Shown piece after piece: positions 12,388 to 23,300 of a DNA stretch of 64,000 bases (positions are counted from its first letter, which is position 1; the number at the start of each line of letters is the position of its first letter). The stretch spans positions 81,119-145,118 of the forward strand of contig NW_013171834.1 in NCBI RefSeq assembly GCF_000151665.1, in the 5' to 3' direction. A program made the position numbers and the translations under genes. This DNA is from Blastocystis hominis. Lineage: Eukaryota > Sar > Bigyra > Opalinata > Blastocystidae. A model generated the notes under the pieces. The model searched no databases and had not been told where the DNA came from. It saw only the letters and a program-made list of their open reading frames with translations.

Positions 12388-12910
12388 TTAGTAGTCCCGA
12401 TCACGAATCACCACACATAAGTGATCACCTGGTTGGAAACGGCAGCTTTCCAGTGTTAAACGATCATCCATACTAGGTTTGGCTGCGCAAACCTTTCCTA
12501 AACGACGAAACTGGAACTGTCCATCACGATTATAGAAACTGCACGTCAATAATGTCTTAATCAGAAACTACCATGAGCTAAACTCAAGAGTCGATGTTCT
12601 TCTTCGGGAATCTTCGTTTACTTGTTTTAGCAGCGAGCAAAGCTCTTTCAATGTGGCATCTTTCCTGAATAATCATAAAGAACACGAATTGATTACCATG
12701 TGTGTATATTAATCTCGCAATCACGAGGTACGACTCCGCGAGAAGAAAACTCAGACTCTCTATCTCATCAGCTCATAAAACAGACAAAAATCTACCTGAA
12801 CACTTCATTTTTACGAATGAAGACACGAATCAGAAATGGACACACCTAGTCTTTATTCGAGCATTCTCAGTGAGTACCTTCTCTCGATCAACTCTTTCTC
12901 GCTTCTGCAT
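12388..12910 (-). CDS. SAP18: SAP18, Sin3/ASAP complex subunit
   Basis: Five exons joined by four introns of 31-36 nt. The ATG at 12910 gives MQKRERVDREK, then VCPFLIRVFIRKNEVF, ESEFSSRGVVPRDCEINIHTW, KDATLKELCSLLKQV and finally FQPGDHLCVVIRDRDY before TAA 12388. These blocks are the SAP18 signature in the right order: DREK-CP-LLRVF, EFSRG-VP, IYTW-DATLKEL and the terminal GD-L-V. SAP18 is a ubiquitin-fold protein of the Sin3-HDAC corepressor and of the ASAP/PSAP splicing complexes at exon junctions. The length (about 130 aa) is normal. A class I histone deacetylase, its likely partner in the Sin3 setting, is encoded at 39.3-40.9 kb. Confidence 0.88.
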
Positions 12911-12990
12911 TACTTTTCTTTTAAATCTGTGAGTATTTATCAAAAGAGTGAAATCCAAAATAATCGCTTGTGCAAAAAACAAGCAAAATC

Positions 12991-14223
12991 TCAAAAACTA
13001 TCATCTAAACAAATAGAATCATCATCTTCTTCAACTTCGGGTTCGCGGTTGAATATCCCAAGCTCAATAAATTCCCGATTTAAAGGCTCACTTCCTTTAC
13101 AGAAGCTGAGCATGAGTTGATGCATGAGCTGCGCATCTTTGACCGTTGAAACTACCAAATTACTCCTTTGAAAATGCACTACGGTCCAGTTGGAGCTCCT
13201 TCAAAGAGGAACAACGATCTTGCTTGAATTGCTGAATAAGGAATCGTACTCCTTCTGCAGAAAAAGGATTATCTAAACTGAATGCCGCTCTGCAATACGA
13301 CATGACATTCCTAAAGTGTGAAGTGATTTGCACTGATCATCGAGCAAAGGAAAGAGTGCTTTTAATGTGACATCGTGGAGTTTATTCTCTGTGTGTAAGT
13401 CCGTCACTCGAATGAATGAGTGATTGAATATACCTCGTAAATACAAGACTTCTAGATTCGAGAGACTGTGTGATTCAAAGAGAGGAAGAAGAGAATTCAG
13501 CGACGCATCGCTCAGTTCCAAGTCTGCGTGTAACGATGCGTCTGGGAGTACCATCAAGACAAAGCTGCTTCACTGTGGAAAAAACGGACGAAAAAGGGCG
13601 TAAATCGCCTAAAGCGCCGTTGAGGTGATTCGCTATTTGAGAGAGAGAGAGGATCATAGGAAACAGTCGATTTCCATAAAATGCAACTGGATCGATGCAG
13701 AGAGGAGTGTTTCAAGTACGGAAGAAAAGGTCTGGGGAGTCAGACCGGTTTCTAGTTCTAAAGAACGCAAAGCACGAGGACGGGTTAGATTTAGGTCACG
13801 GAGCAACGAAAATGCAGGTGATTTCAAAGTAGTGAGCAGATCGCTCCACAGATCGGCATTCATAGCGATTCCTACACTCATAATGCACATAAAAGCAATG
13901 CCATAAAGCGCCAGACCGTTGATTGAAACAGAATTGCTCTTCCTACAAGCATCTAAGAACAGATGATAGTTATCGTGAGAAATATCTCTATCCACTATGT
14001 ATTCAAAAGGAAAAACAAAAAACTCTGAACATTGTAAATCACTTTGCTACTTTGACTTAATAATTCAGTAGCATGCTGTATGTTGCTATCTACATCAAAT
14101 AAATTGCATTCACTCACTTTCAACCACCAGAGGCAATACAGGAATTTCTAACTTTCCTTGCTTAGCGGATGCAAAGCGGCGTAGCTGCACTCTCGGGAAC
14201 TTTACTAGCACGGTTTTCCACAT
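12991..14223 (-). CDS. Leucine-rich repeat protein (ribonuclease-inhibitor-like)
   Basis: Starts at ATG 14223 (MWKTVLVKFPRVQLRRFASAK). A 28-nt intron follows VVEN, and a second (gttttttg...acatag) leads into DRDISHDNYHLFLDACR. The rest holds LRR-like units such as LLRDLNLTRPRALRSLELE, LELSDASLNSLLPLFE and LSNLEVLYLR, with several ~25-30-nt introns. It ends with an acidic tail (EPEVEEDDDSICLDDSF) at TGA 12991. The basic start could be read as an organelle-targeting peptide, but F-box/LRR proteins also begin this way; I cannot decide. Function unknown, probably a protein-interaction adaptor. It is 80 nt upstream of SAP18 and starts 82 nt from the divergent Rab gene. Confidence 0.66.
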
Positions 14224-14305
14224 TGTACAGGAAATGAACCAAAATTTGGATTTCCAATACTATGATGTTTTTTTTCGGAATAGGTTTCATATTCTCTGTA
14301 TTTTG

Positions 14306-15051
14306 ATGAACTCGATTGAATCGAAAATCGTGGTTATCGGTCCCCCGGGTAATTTAATGCAGAGAGCATTAGTTTTTAGATGTGGGTAAGACCTGCCTGT
14401 CTATCCGTTATATTCGTGGAAAATTCTTTGAGCACTCCTCTGCGACGATTGGAGCTTCCTTTTTGATGAAAACACTGACGTGTGGTAATGTCGTCAATAC
14501 GATGAAGATTTGGGATACTGCAGGTATAAATGGGTCTTCATACGATAATGTTCAGGTCAGGATGCATTTCTGCCAATGACTTCGGTGTACTACAAAGATG
14601 TAGATGGAGGTGGGCACGCATGATTGTTTTGCTATATTTAGCTATCCTTGTATTTGATGCATCGAAACCCGATACAATGGACTCCTTGGATAATTGGCTT
14701 TGTGATCTTCAGCAGAATAACGTCGGTCGGCAATGTACAATATCGGTTACTGTGTGTTAGTGCTTAGTTTCTCTATTTTTGGTGTGTAACAAGATCGACT
14801 TGAATCGTGGAATTGATCGAGAGCACGTTCAGCAGTATGCGGATAAGATCGGAGCGCCAGTTTTCTACACCTCTGCAAAGGATGGAACTGGAGTCAATGA
14901 TTTGTTTACTGAGATGTCGAACAGCATTATCAAGCGACATAATGAAACAGCGAATTTTGCTGTTCAGAACTACGGCGTCTCTATCAATGATAGTATCAAG
15001 GTGCCTCTCACTGAGAATCCTCCGGAAGATAAGAAAAAGTGTTGTTGTTAG
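14306..15051 (+). CDS. Rab-family small GTPase (Rab5/21-like), prenylated
   Basis: ATG 14306 gives MNSIESKIVVIG. A 31-nt intron splits the P-loop, which reads PPGDVGKTC after splicing. Switch II reads IWDTAGQDAFLPMTSVYY across another 32-nt intron. DGAILVFDAS, LVCNKIDL (G4) and FYTSAKDGTGVNDLF (G5) follow, and the protein ends with the KKKCCC prenylation signal before TAG. Four introns of 31-33 nt. It cycles between GTP and GDP on membranes and recruits effectors for vesicle traffic. The P-loop lacks the usual G-D-S start (GPPGDVGKT instead of GDSGVGKT). The GVNDLF and CCC ends point to the endosomal Rab5/21/22 group, with moderate certainty. Confidence 0.88.
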
Positions 15052-15076
15052 TTTTGGTTTTGTAAGTATGTATGTA

Positions 15077-15084
15077 TGTTTGTT
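15077..15084 (+). terminator. TGTTTGTT 3'-end motif of the Rab gene
   Basis: Exact motif 26 nt after the Rab stop, preceded by a short TATG repeat. Confidence 0.6.
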
Positions 15085-16052
15085 TAATTGTAACAAGTAC
15101 TGTGTTATTTTGATTTTTTTTGGAGTGCTTAGGTTTTACTCTTCTATTATGAAGAGTGTTTGTTCTCTGTATACACATCCACCCTAATACTATACAATAT
15201 GATTCTTTATAGGATGCACAAATTCGAGGATAGTTCACATGCTACATATCTTAGATCCGTGTTTTTCGACATGTCTTGACATGACACTATTCTTTTATAG
15301 ATTATAGGCAAGCGATCAATCACTTAAGATGAATGCATTCATGTGAGAGTGATTATTTCTGGTTTTCTTGATTGTGTCTTTTATGGTACACTTCTCAGCA
15401 ATCTTTTCTAAATCAAAAGATTTTGAGTGTTTCAACATATTGCAGAGCTCCAAATCAATATCTATCGTAATGGTTGTGAATTGTCTCTTTGACGAAAAGA
15501 AGCATGGCATTGTCATGGCAGTACACATTATATCACCATATTACATCAAATAGGATTAAACGAACCTAACGTTGCGATCACTTTTTTTCAACAACTGCAT
15601 TCTATTTGTAAGGATCCATGAAAGCGCTCTAATTTTCTGAGATATCACGATAAACTGTAAACTTGTCAAAAAAGTGTGTGTTGTACATAGGCTCGTTGTA
15701 ATATATATTTGCTGCTCTATCAGAAACCGCCATTAGATCGTTTGTTTTCCATCCTAACAATGATAATTAATGGACTTTTGACTTTACAATATACGTCGAC
15801 AGCGTGATTCTTGGTCACTGCTTAGCCCATCTGCAATATTTCCCACAACAAAATCACATAATCCTTCATAGCATGACGTATTATGTCCCCGAATTAGGAA
15901 TCATTTTCTTAATTGCTATATTATGCACCCTAAAAATATGGTATTTTGTCCAAGAAATTGGGTCTCATTCTCTCATTAATAGTGTTTCTACGGTTACCAC
16001 TTGGTATCTTGAAAGAAGAATCATTATTTCTTTATATCTACACATTTGAGTA
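15085..16052. other. Intergenic region upstream of tryptophanase
   Basis: Nearly 1 kb of AT-rich DNA, the longest gap in the left half. One doubtful small ORF lies inside (15316-15528, minus). It should contain the tryptophanase promoter, but no element is recognisable. Confidence 0.55.
15316..15528 (-). CDS. Small ORF, 70 aa, doubtful
   Basis: True ATG at 15528 (MCTAMTMPCFFSSKRQFTT) to TGA. Balanced composition and a mildly charged helix (LEKIAEKCTIKDTIKK), but no family resemblance, no neighbouring exon and no 3'-end motif nearby. It may be chance. Confidence 0.2.
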   Translation of the reverse strand: MCTAMTMPCFFSSKRQFTTITIDIDLELCNMLKHSKSFDLEKIAEKCTIKDTIKKTRNNHSHMNAFILSD

Positions 16053-17718
16053 ATGCCTTTCGTTCCTGCATCTGAACTTAATTGCGCTGTCCCCACTGCT
16101 CTGCAGTACGTTGTGAGAAACACTCGGTACTTGGTTGGATCTGCCCCTGATTTGTAGTGACTGCACCGTCGAAGAACGTAGTGAGGTTTTGGAGAAGACT
16201 GAGTACAACATGTTCTCTTTCCCCTCTCCCCTTATCACTGTCGACTATCTTTCTGACTCTGGTTCTTCCTCGATGACCGATATTCAGTGGTGTGCTCTGA
16301 TGCGTGGAGATGAAGCTTACGGTCGTAATCATGGATATTACTGCCTTCTGGATGCTGCGCGTGATCTGTTCGAGCGTGGTGATGAGCAGAGAAGACTTGT
16401 GTACAAGGTGCTGACCGACGAGGCCACCAACGAGGAGCTGATCAAGGAGCTCCTGGAGCCTTGCGAGGGAGGCTTTGTGAACGGAGGAGTGTTCCAGCTG
16501 GAGCGCCCCAACTTCTTCATCTGCCCGCAGGGTCGTTGCGCTGAGAACCTTCTGTACCAGTCGGTGCGCAAGGTGCTGATGGAGCGCACTGGCGACAAGG
16601 TGAAGTACACGATCCCCAGCAACGGATTCTTCGACACCACCGAGGGAAACGCTCGTAACAACCTGTTCCAGCCGGTGAATCTGTTCTCGAAGAACCTGTA
16701 CGACCCGTTCCCCGTGGAGAAGATGTGGACGGAGAACCCCTTCAAGGGCAACATGGACCTGGAGGGTCTGGAGGCCGTGATCCAGGAGAAGGGCGTGGAG
16801 ACGATTCCCTTCGTGCTGCTGACGATCACCAACAACACGGGAGCCGGTCAGCCCGTGTCGCTGAAGAACATCAAGGAGGTGAGCGACATCTGCAAGAAGT
16901 ACAACCTGCCGCTGGTGTTCGATGCCTGCCGATGCGTGGAGAACGCGCGTTTCATTCAGGAGTTCGAGGAGCCGTACAAGACCTGGTCGATTCCTCGCAT
17001 TCTGAAGGAGTGCTTCCAGTACTGCGACTGCTTCACCATGTCCCTGAAGAAGGACGGTCTGGTGAACATCGGCGGTCTGCTCGCCTTCCGTGATCGCGGC
17101 GTGTTCTCGCAGAAGTTCTCGACCGACAAGGTCCAGATCGGAACGCGCATCAAGGAGCAGCAGATTCTTCAGTACGGAAACGACTCGTACGGAGGACTCA
17201 GCGGCCGTGACGTGATGTGCTGCGCTGTGGGTCTCTTCGAGGTCCAGAAGCACACCTACCTGAAGCGCCGCATCGATCAGGTGCGCCGCCTGGCCGAGGA
17301 GTTCGCCAAGGAAGGCCTGCCCGTGGTGCTGCCCGCTGGAGGCCACGCCGTGTACCTGAACATGGACGAGTTCTTCAAGGGAATCCCCTACATGACTCCT
17401 CTCGCCTTCCCCGGAGTGGGCTTCTGCATCGAGCTGCTGCGCAACTACGGAATCCGCGCTTGCGAGCTGGGTCCGTTCGCCTTCGAGTACGATCAGAAGA
17501 CTCCCGAGGAGCAGAAGGGAGTGCTGAACTTGGTGCGATTCGCCGTGCCTCGCAACCAGCTGAACGATTCGCACATCAACTACACTGCCAAGGCCTGCAA
17601 GGCCGTGTATGATGCTCGCAAGGAGATTCACCCCGTGGCGGTGGTCCGTGGAGCCGAGCTGCGCCTGCGCCACTTCCAGTCCGGAATTGCGCCTCTGCCC
17701 ATTCCCGAGGAGAAGTAA
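16053..17718 (+). CDS. Tryptophanase / tyrosine phenol-lyase family (PLP beta-eliminating lyase)
   Basis: ATG 16053 (MPFVPASELNCAVPTALQ), one 32-34-nt intron ending at TAG 16156-16158, then one long exon to TAA 17718. Family blocks: DYLSDSGSSSMTD, MRGDEAYGRN, VFDACRCVENARF, the PLP-lysine motif FTMSLKKDGLVNIGG, YGGLSGRD and PAGGHAVYLN. The enzyme cleaves tryptophan to indole, pyruvate and ammonia (or tyrosine to phenol). The lysine motif (KKDGLVNIGG) is closer to tyrosine phenol-lyase, while the C-terminal LRHF is closer to tryptophanase, so the substrate is open. The long exon is GC-rich with strongly biased codons (ctg, aag, gag, cgc), unlike the flanking DNA, which fits high expression and/or bacterial origin; lateral acquisition by Blastocystis is known. 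It supplies pyruvate and ammonia in anaerobic amino-acid breakdown. Confidence 0.9.
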
Positions 17719-17834
17719 AGTAAATCAAGGAAATGAGCAAGAAACATAATAGCTTGTAATTGGTTATTGGTTGACTTGTTTGTGTGCAACAAATATGAAA
17801 TAATAATAATACAATCTACAAACTACCGAACTGT

Positions 17835-19689
17835 TCATTGCGATGCATTGACTGCCACTTCCGGAGTTGGAGTTGGAGTTGGATCCGATTTCGTATCCGA
17901 TTCTGATTCCGATTTCGAAGTCTTCGCCTCTCCTTCGTCCAGCGAGAAGAACAACTCCTTCTGCTGGCTCAGATACCATCGATAGTACCAATCCGTGAAG
18001 AGATCGCCCCACCACAACCGCAGCTGCAAGAACCACTTGTACAGAATCCAGCGGACCATCCCGAAATACGACGTGCGGTTCTCCGTGTCCACGTACATGC
18101 TTCGGATCGCGGCATCCGTCATCCCCATCAGCCGCTCGTTCTCGGAAATGCCCAGCTGGCGGAGCAATCCCCGCATCTACTCCTCACTCCTCTCCCCCAT
18201 CCCGACCATAATCTGCACGCGCATCACCGAGAAAAGCTCCAACGGGAGGCTCTTCACGAACTCCTGCATCCGCTGCATCCGCTCCTCCATTTTCTTCTTA
18301 TCCGCGTGCTGCATTCGCTCGATCATCTTCATCCGGACCTTCTGGATCTCTTCTTCGGTCAGTTCCTCGCCCAGTTTATTCCGCATTCGCGTCGTTCGCC
18401 CCGTGAAGATCATCGGAAGCAGCTCCGCCTCTCTCTCGACGCCCCACACCTTGCTCGCCTCCACAATCGCCTCCTTATCCTGGTTGATCATCGCAAACCA
18501 CAGTTTTCGGAAGTTCTCATTGAACCCTTCGCCAAAATACATGTACATCCCGTGGTCCAGCAGCACCAGCTGCGGCTTCTCCGTCCCCGGGATGCGTCGC
18601 ACCATCAGATTTCCGGAGTGCGGATCCATGTGCAGCTTATGAAACCGGAAGATCATGTCGCTGAACGCCTGCACGCAGATCCGTCCGATCTCCGTCTTGT
18701 CGAAGCCTTCGCGCTCCAGCGCCGCCACGTCGCTGATTTTGGTGCCGTGGATGTACTCCATCACCACGATCCGCTTCGTGCACAGCTCCAAATACGGCTT
18801 CGGCACGTACACCGAGGGCGTTTCCGCGAAGAACGCGCGGCAGTCGCGAAGATTCTCCGCCTCGCTGAGGAAGTTGAACTCGCGCTCGACCGTCGCGCGG
18901 ATTTTCGGAACGATCCACTGCGATGAGGAAAGAAAATTAAACGCGTACGGAGTATTGGAAGCGGGGAAACAGGCGCTCGCAGATGCGCGTCGCCAGCTCG
19001 ATGTTTCGGAGATCCGTCTGCGTATTCTTGGCGACGGTGGGGTACTGGATCTTGATGGCGACTTCCTCGCCCGTGACTAAATGACCATGATGAACTTGGG
19101 CGAGGGAGGCGCAGCCGACGGGATTCTCGTCCACGTCGCGGAAAATGGATTGGGAATTAACTCCGAGGTCCTCTTTCAGAGTACGCTCAAACACAGAAAA
19201 GGAGGTGGGGGTTAATCGATCCTAGAGATTAGGAGAGTGCACTGCTGCGACTTGGCATTGCTTCAGCACCTCTACATATTCGGGAGGAACACCCTTATCA
19301 AAAGTTGAAATGATTTGACCAAATTTGGCAAAGTACCCTCCTAGATGGCTACAGGTCACAGCCGATCCAAATCCATACTCGCACATTCGGAAAAGGTGTT
19401 CAGCACTCCGTTGATTCACAATGTGTTCCATTTCTTGTTCTTCGGGTGTGCCATCCTCTAGATTGCGAAAAGACCACCAGTAATCGAATATAATCGAACC
19501 CACAGTCCTTGCAAAGTAGGTGGTGCGGTGTAAACGGATGCCAAAGTCTTGCACTTTTACACTAGAGATCAAAAACTGCGTAATTAGCAAAAACCGATTT
19601 TCTTCTTTCACCAATGGCAGCGCAGACGCAGCAGCGCCAAGAGTGAGAACCGAGAGAACTTTGTGACGAGAAATAACAGATCGGAACAT
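17835..19689 (-). CDS. ABC1/ADCK (UbiB/COQ8-type) atypical kinase, ADCK1/5-like
   Basis: ATG 19689 (MFRSVISRHKVLSVLTLGAAASAL; an upstream in-frame ATG at 19785 is also possible) to TGA 17835, with introns such as 19248-19219 and 18206-18177. Signature motifs appear in order: GGYFAKFGQIIS (KxGQ), CASLAQVHHGHL (the Ala-rich/nucleotide loop), VAIKIQYP (invariant lysine), VMEYIHGTKISD, HMDPHSGNLMV (catalytic HxDPHxGN) and LLDHG (metal binding). The C-terminus is a basic, aromatic stretch followed by a Ser/Thr-rich tail. The basic, hydrophobic N-terminus suggests mitochondrion-related-organelle targeting. This family supports coenzyme Q and lipid metabolism; ADCK1/5-type proteins are less understood. 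Convergent with tryptophanase (117 nt between stops). Confidence 0.87.
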
Positions 19690-19931
19690 AAAATGACAAG
19701 AAGGAGAAATCCGTACAGAAAAGAGGAGTGGAAATGGTGCGCACCACTTCCACTCCTCTTTTTGAATATCTTTTGAAGAATCCATTCACCCCACGGACCA
19801 CCCTTCCCCATAAGGCATAGGAAGTCCATTTGCAAACCTATATTCAACAAACAAGTTCGAATGAACTTTTAGGGACACACTTATTATAGAACAATTTGGA
19901 AAATTATAAACATTCCTGAGGGAATAGTAAA

Positions 19932-20340
19932 TCAATTAGCTAAAAGATGTTTTGCTGCCGTAATTGCAGCGGCTCTGCAATTCTCCGAGCAAAAAGGAGT
20001 ATCTCCAAACCTGCCAATCATCAAATTTTTGAACCGCTTACATGAATATTTCCTTGTCAAGAGTGATCTTCTTGTTGCAGAGACCGCAATGAGGCCATGA
20101 GTTGTTTGCTCTATAGAGAATAATAAATCTGTGACCATAGCATACCTGGGAACACACGAAAAAATGAGGTCGCTTCCTGCTCGCTTTATCCCTAAGGAAC
20201 GAATTGATCCAAAGGTCCTCGATAGGACACTCGATAGAGCTTCTTTAAACGGTCGTATTTTACCTTTTCAGCTGCGTTTAACGCAAAAATATGGCAATTT
20301 TTACCACCCCCACCGGCCAATCAGATGCGACCAACATCTT
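19932..20340 (-). CDS. FCS-like (FLZ-type) zinc-finger protein, 5' end uncertain
   Basis: The last exons read WPHCGLCNKKITLDKE, then IFM split by a 31-nt intron, then FGDTPFCSENCRAA and the end AAKHLLAN at TGA 19932. The pattern C-x2-C-x18-C-S-x2-C-R with the F-G-D-x-x-F-C-S core matches the FLZ (FCS-like) zinc finger, including spacing. An upstream exon ending in SLGIKRAGSDLIFSCVP fits the frame through a ~35-nt intron. The true start could not be fixed: the most likely ATG is near 20330, giving a short protein of about 100 aa. In plants FLZ proteins are adaptors that bind SnRK1/AMPK kinases; here that role is only analogy. The gene begins within about 40 nt of the stop of the FHA-AAA gene. 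Confidence 0.62.
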
Positions 20341-20355
20341 TTCGAGCTATTTCAC

Positions 20356-20363
20356 AACAAACA
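20356..20363 (-). terminator. TGTTTGTT 3'-end motif of the FHA-AAA gene
   Basis: Exact motif on the minus strand, 11 nt after the TAA at 20374. Confidence 0.6.
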
Positions 20364-20373
20364 AAGCGATCCC

Positions 20374-23300
20374 TTAAATGTAATACGACAGGTCGTCTGA
20401 CTTTCTCGATCCGCTGTCTCCGTACTTTTCGTTCCACTCCCGAATGGCTCGAATCACCGTGTTGCTTTCCTCGAAGCTAAACGTGATCTACGCTCGACTC
20501 CTCTCCCTGTCCCCACTTCCTTCGACGCCTTCTCGAAGTCCTTCATCTGCAGCGGCCGCACGGTCACCTCCTTCTTCTCCTCGACCTCCATGGCGTCGCT
20601 GTCGTCGTCCTCCAGCGAAAGCAGGCCCATGCTATCCATCTTCGGCTTCTGGTTCACCGCAGGGTCCTTTTCCTCGCTGGCCACGATCTCGCGAATCGGC
20701 ATGTACGCGGCGGTCTGGCAGAGATTATACAAGTCGCTTCCGGAGAATCCCTTGGTCATGGAGTCGCTCGCGATGGCCTTCAAGTCCACGTCGTCGCTGA
20801 GCTTCTCCTTGCGCAGGATTACCTTCAGAATCTTCTCTCTCTGCTCCGCATCCGGCAAATCCACCAGCAATTTCCGCGAGAAGCGCCGCAGCACCGCGTC
20901 GTCCAGGTCGAACGGCCGATTCGTGCAGCCAATCACCACCACGCGGAGGTTCTCGTCGGTCATGAGCCCGTCCCAGCTGGCCATGAACTCGTTCTTGACC
21001 TTCCGCGTGTACTCCTCGCTGCTGTCGGACGACTGCCGCGAGCTCAGCAGCGAGTCGATCTCGTCGATGAAGATCACGCAGGGCGACAGCCGCGCCGCCA
21101 GCGTGAAGATGGCACGCGTGTTCTGCTCGGAATCGCCCACGTATTTGTTGAAGATCGTGGAGGTGGCGATGCTGAGGAAGTTGGCGCCGCTCTCGCGCGC
21201 CAGCGCCTTCGCCAGCATCGTCTTGCCGGTGCCCGGCGGTCCGAAGAGCAGCAATCCCTTGCAGCTCTTGAGGAGAGACGACTGCGCGAAGATCTCGGGG
21301 CGACGAAGCGGGAGAATGATCGCTTCCTAGAGGATGAGCAAGAGAAAGAGAGAAAGGAAATACGCGGAGTTTGGCTTTGACGTTCTCGAGGGATCCCACG
21401 TCGTCGAAGCCCACCGTGATGTTGTTCGGGGAGATGAACGAGCCGTTGTGGATCAGTCGGCGCTCGCTCTCGTTCTTGCACCGGATCTACACGCGTCACC
21501 GTCGAATTCGAATCGAACCTCCTGCGAAGTGTCGGGCTGCGCCTCTTTCTGCGTGTTGTACGCGACTTTGAGCGCCAACTCGATGCATTTGCGACTCACC
21601 ACGCCGTACAGCGTGTCGCCCGCGTTCTCACTCACGTACACGGGCTTGCCGGTGCGCGTGATCGTGTCCTTGCTCTTGTTGTACACGTCGTAGATATCCT
21701 GCTCCTTCAGATAGGTCATTCCCGCGGAGACTTGCAGCGAGTACGCCATGCGGATGATCGGCAGCCAGTATTTGATGCGTTTCAGATCGAGGTAGCGCAC
21801 GCTCCGCGTCTCGGGGCAGTACAAGTGATGTGCGCGCAAGAAGAACTCGAGCTCCTTGATGTGCTTGTTGCGCATGGCGAGCTTCTCGTCCTCCTCCACG
21901 CGCTTCTCGTACGAGTATTTGAACTTGGTGTCCTGCGGCACCGGCACGTCGATCACCATAATGTCGCTCGGCACCGTGATTTTTCCGCCCGGGTAGGGCA
22001 GCACGAAGCTCTTCTCCATCACGTTGTCGAAGTACTGCTCGATGTGCGATCGGTTGTCGGTGCGCGGGTGGAACGTGCCGCCCATGATCACGTTCATGTT
22101 CAGCCCGCCGATCATCATCATGTCGTTGTGCACCGGCTGCTGGCGCGCGCGCGACTTCTCCGTGAGGATGACGAAGATCGGGAAGTGGAACACCTTCTCG
22201 TGGATGTTCAGCAGCTGCAGGATGTTCGCGTTGCGACGGCGAATGATCGCAGGCGCGTCCTCGAAGACGATGAACAGCGGATTGCTGCGGATTAAAAGGA
22301 AAGGGAGCAAGAGGCTACGGAGCGTTCTCGGAAGATCCTGCGTCCGATTTGGCGTCCGATTTGGCGTCCGATTTGGCGTCCGATTTGGCGTCCGATTTGG
22401 CGTCCGATTTGGCGTCCGATTTGGCGTCCGATTTGGCGTCCGATTTGGCGTCCGATTTGGCGTCCGATTTGGCGTCCGACTTGTTCGATCGCTTCTCGTA
22501 TTTCTCGTTTCGCTCGTTGAGAACCTTGGGGTCAGTCCAGCGCCCTGCTTCCTACGTCGTTGACGCACTTCATCAGCAAGAATTTCTGGTCGTCCTCGTC
22601 GACCCACTTGTGGACTTGGCTTCGCTGACACGCGTGTAGGCTGCGCGCCAGCGACTGGTACTTCCCGCGCTTCTTCCCGTCCAGCTCCGACCCGCCGAGA
22701 TGGAGCTTCTCGCCGAGATCGATGGAGTGGCGCGCGAGACGAAGCGAGTGCTGGCGATCCTCGCTCTCGTCCTTGTCCAGATACTTAATAATCAGCTAGG
22801 TGTGAGGCAGGGAGCTCGACGCTACGCGCTCCGTCCCGATCACTTTCACCACCACCGCGCGACGCTCCTTCTCCTTGTGCGCGTTGGGCTCGGGCAGCGA
22901 CTTCAGCGAGAGCGAACGCGGGTAATGCACGGTCACCGGGCGGTACGCGCGCTTGCTCTTCATGAACAAAAATCCCTCGTTGGAAGGCGGCGTCACAACC
23001 ACGATATCGCCCTCAATAATGTCGTCCTCGTCCTTCAAATCGCCCTTCTCCGTGCTGCTCGCGTCGTCCGCCACGCGGTCCGCGGCGTGGTCGAAGCTCT
23101 CGTCCTCCATGGATTCCTCCATGCCCTCCTCTTCGAAGCCGTTCTCGTCCTCCTCCGGATTCAAATAGCGAATGTCGTCGTAGAGAGAGAACAGCGAGTC
23201 GTCGTTCATGATCATATCGAAGGAATTGTCGTAGCGGTCCTTCACCGGCGGCTGCTTCTTCGGAACCAGCTGCGCGGCCGGCTTGATGTGGATGGTGCTG

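Noticed and set aside
16078-17673. 531-aa minus-strand open frame across tryptophanase
   Set aside because: Shadow of the highly biased tryptophanase exon; low-complexity His/Gln/Leu product.
22341-22483. CRISPR-like array
   Set aside because: Units are contiguous 12-mers without spacers and lie in a eukaryotic coding exon.
21453-22631. Minus-strand 392-aa frame with TPNR repeats as the protein reading of the minisatellite
   Set aside because: Splicing out the 31-nt and ~33-nt introns on either side puts the repeat in the KSDA frame, continuous with the rest of the ATPase.
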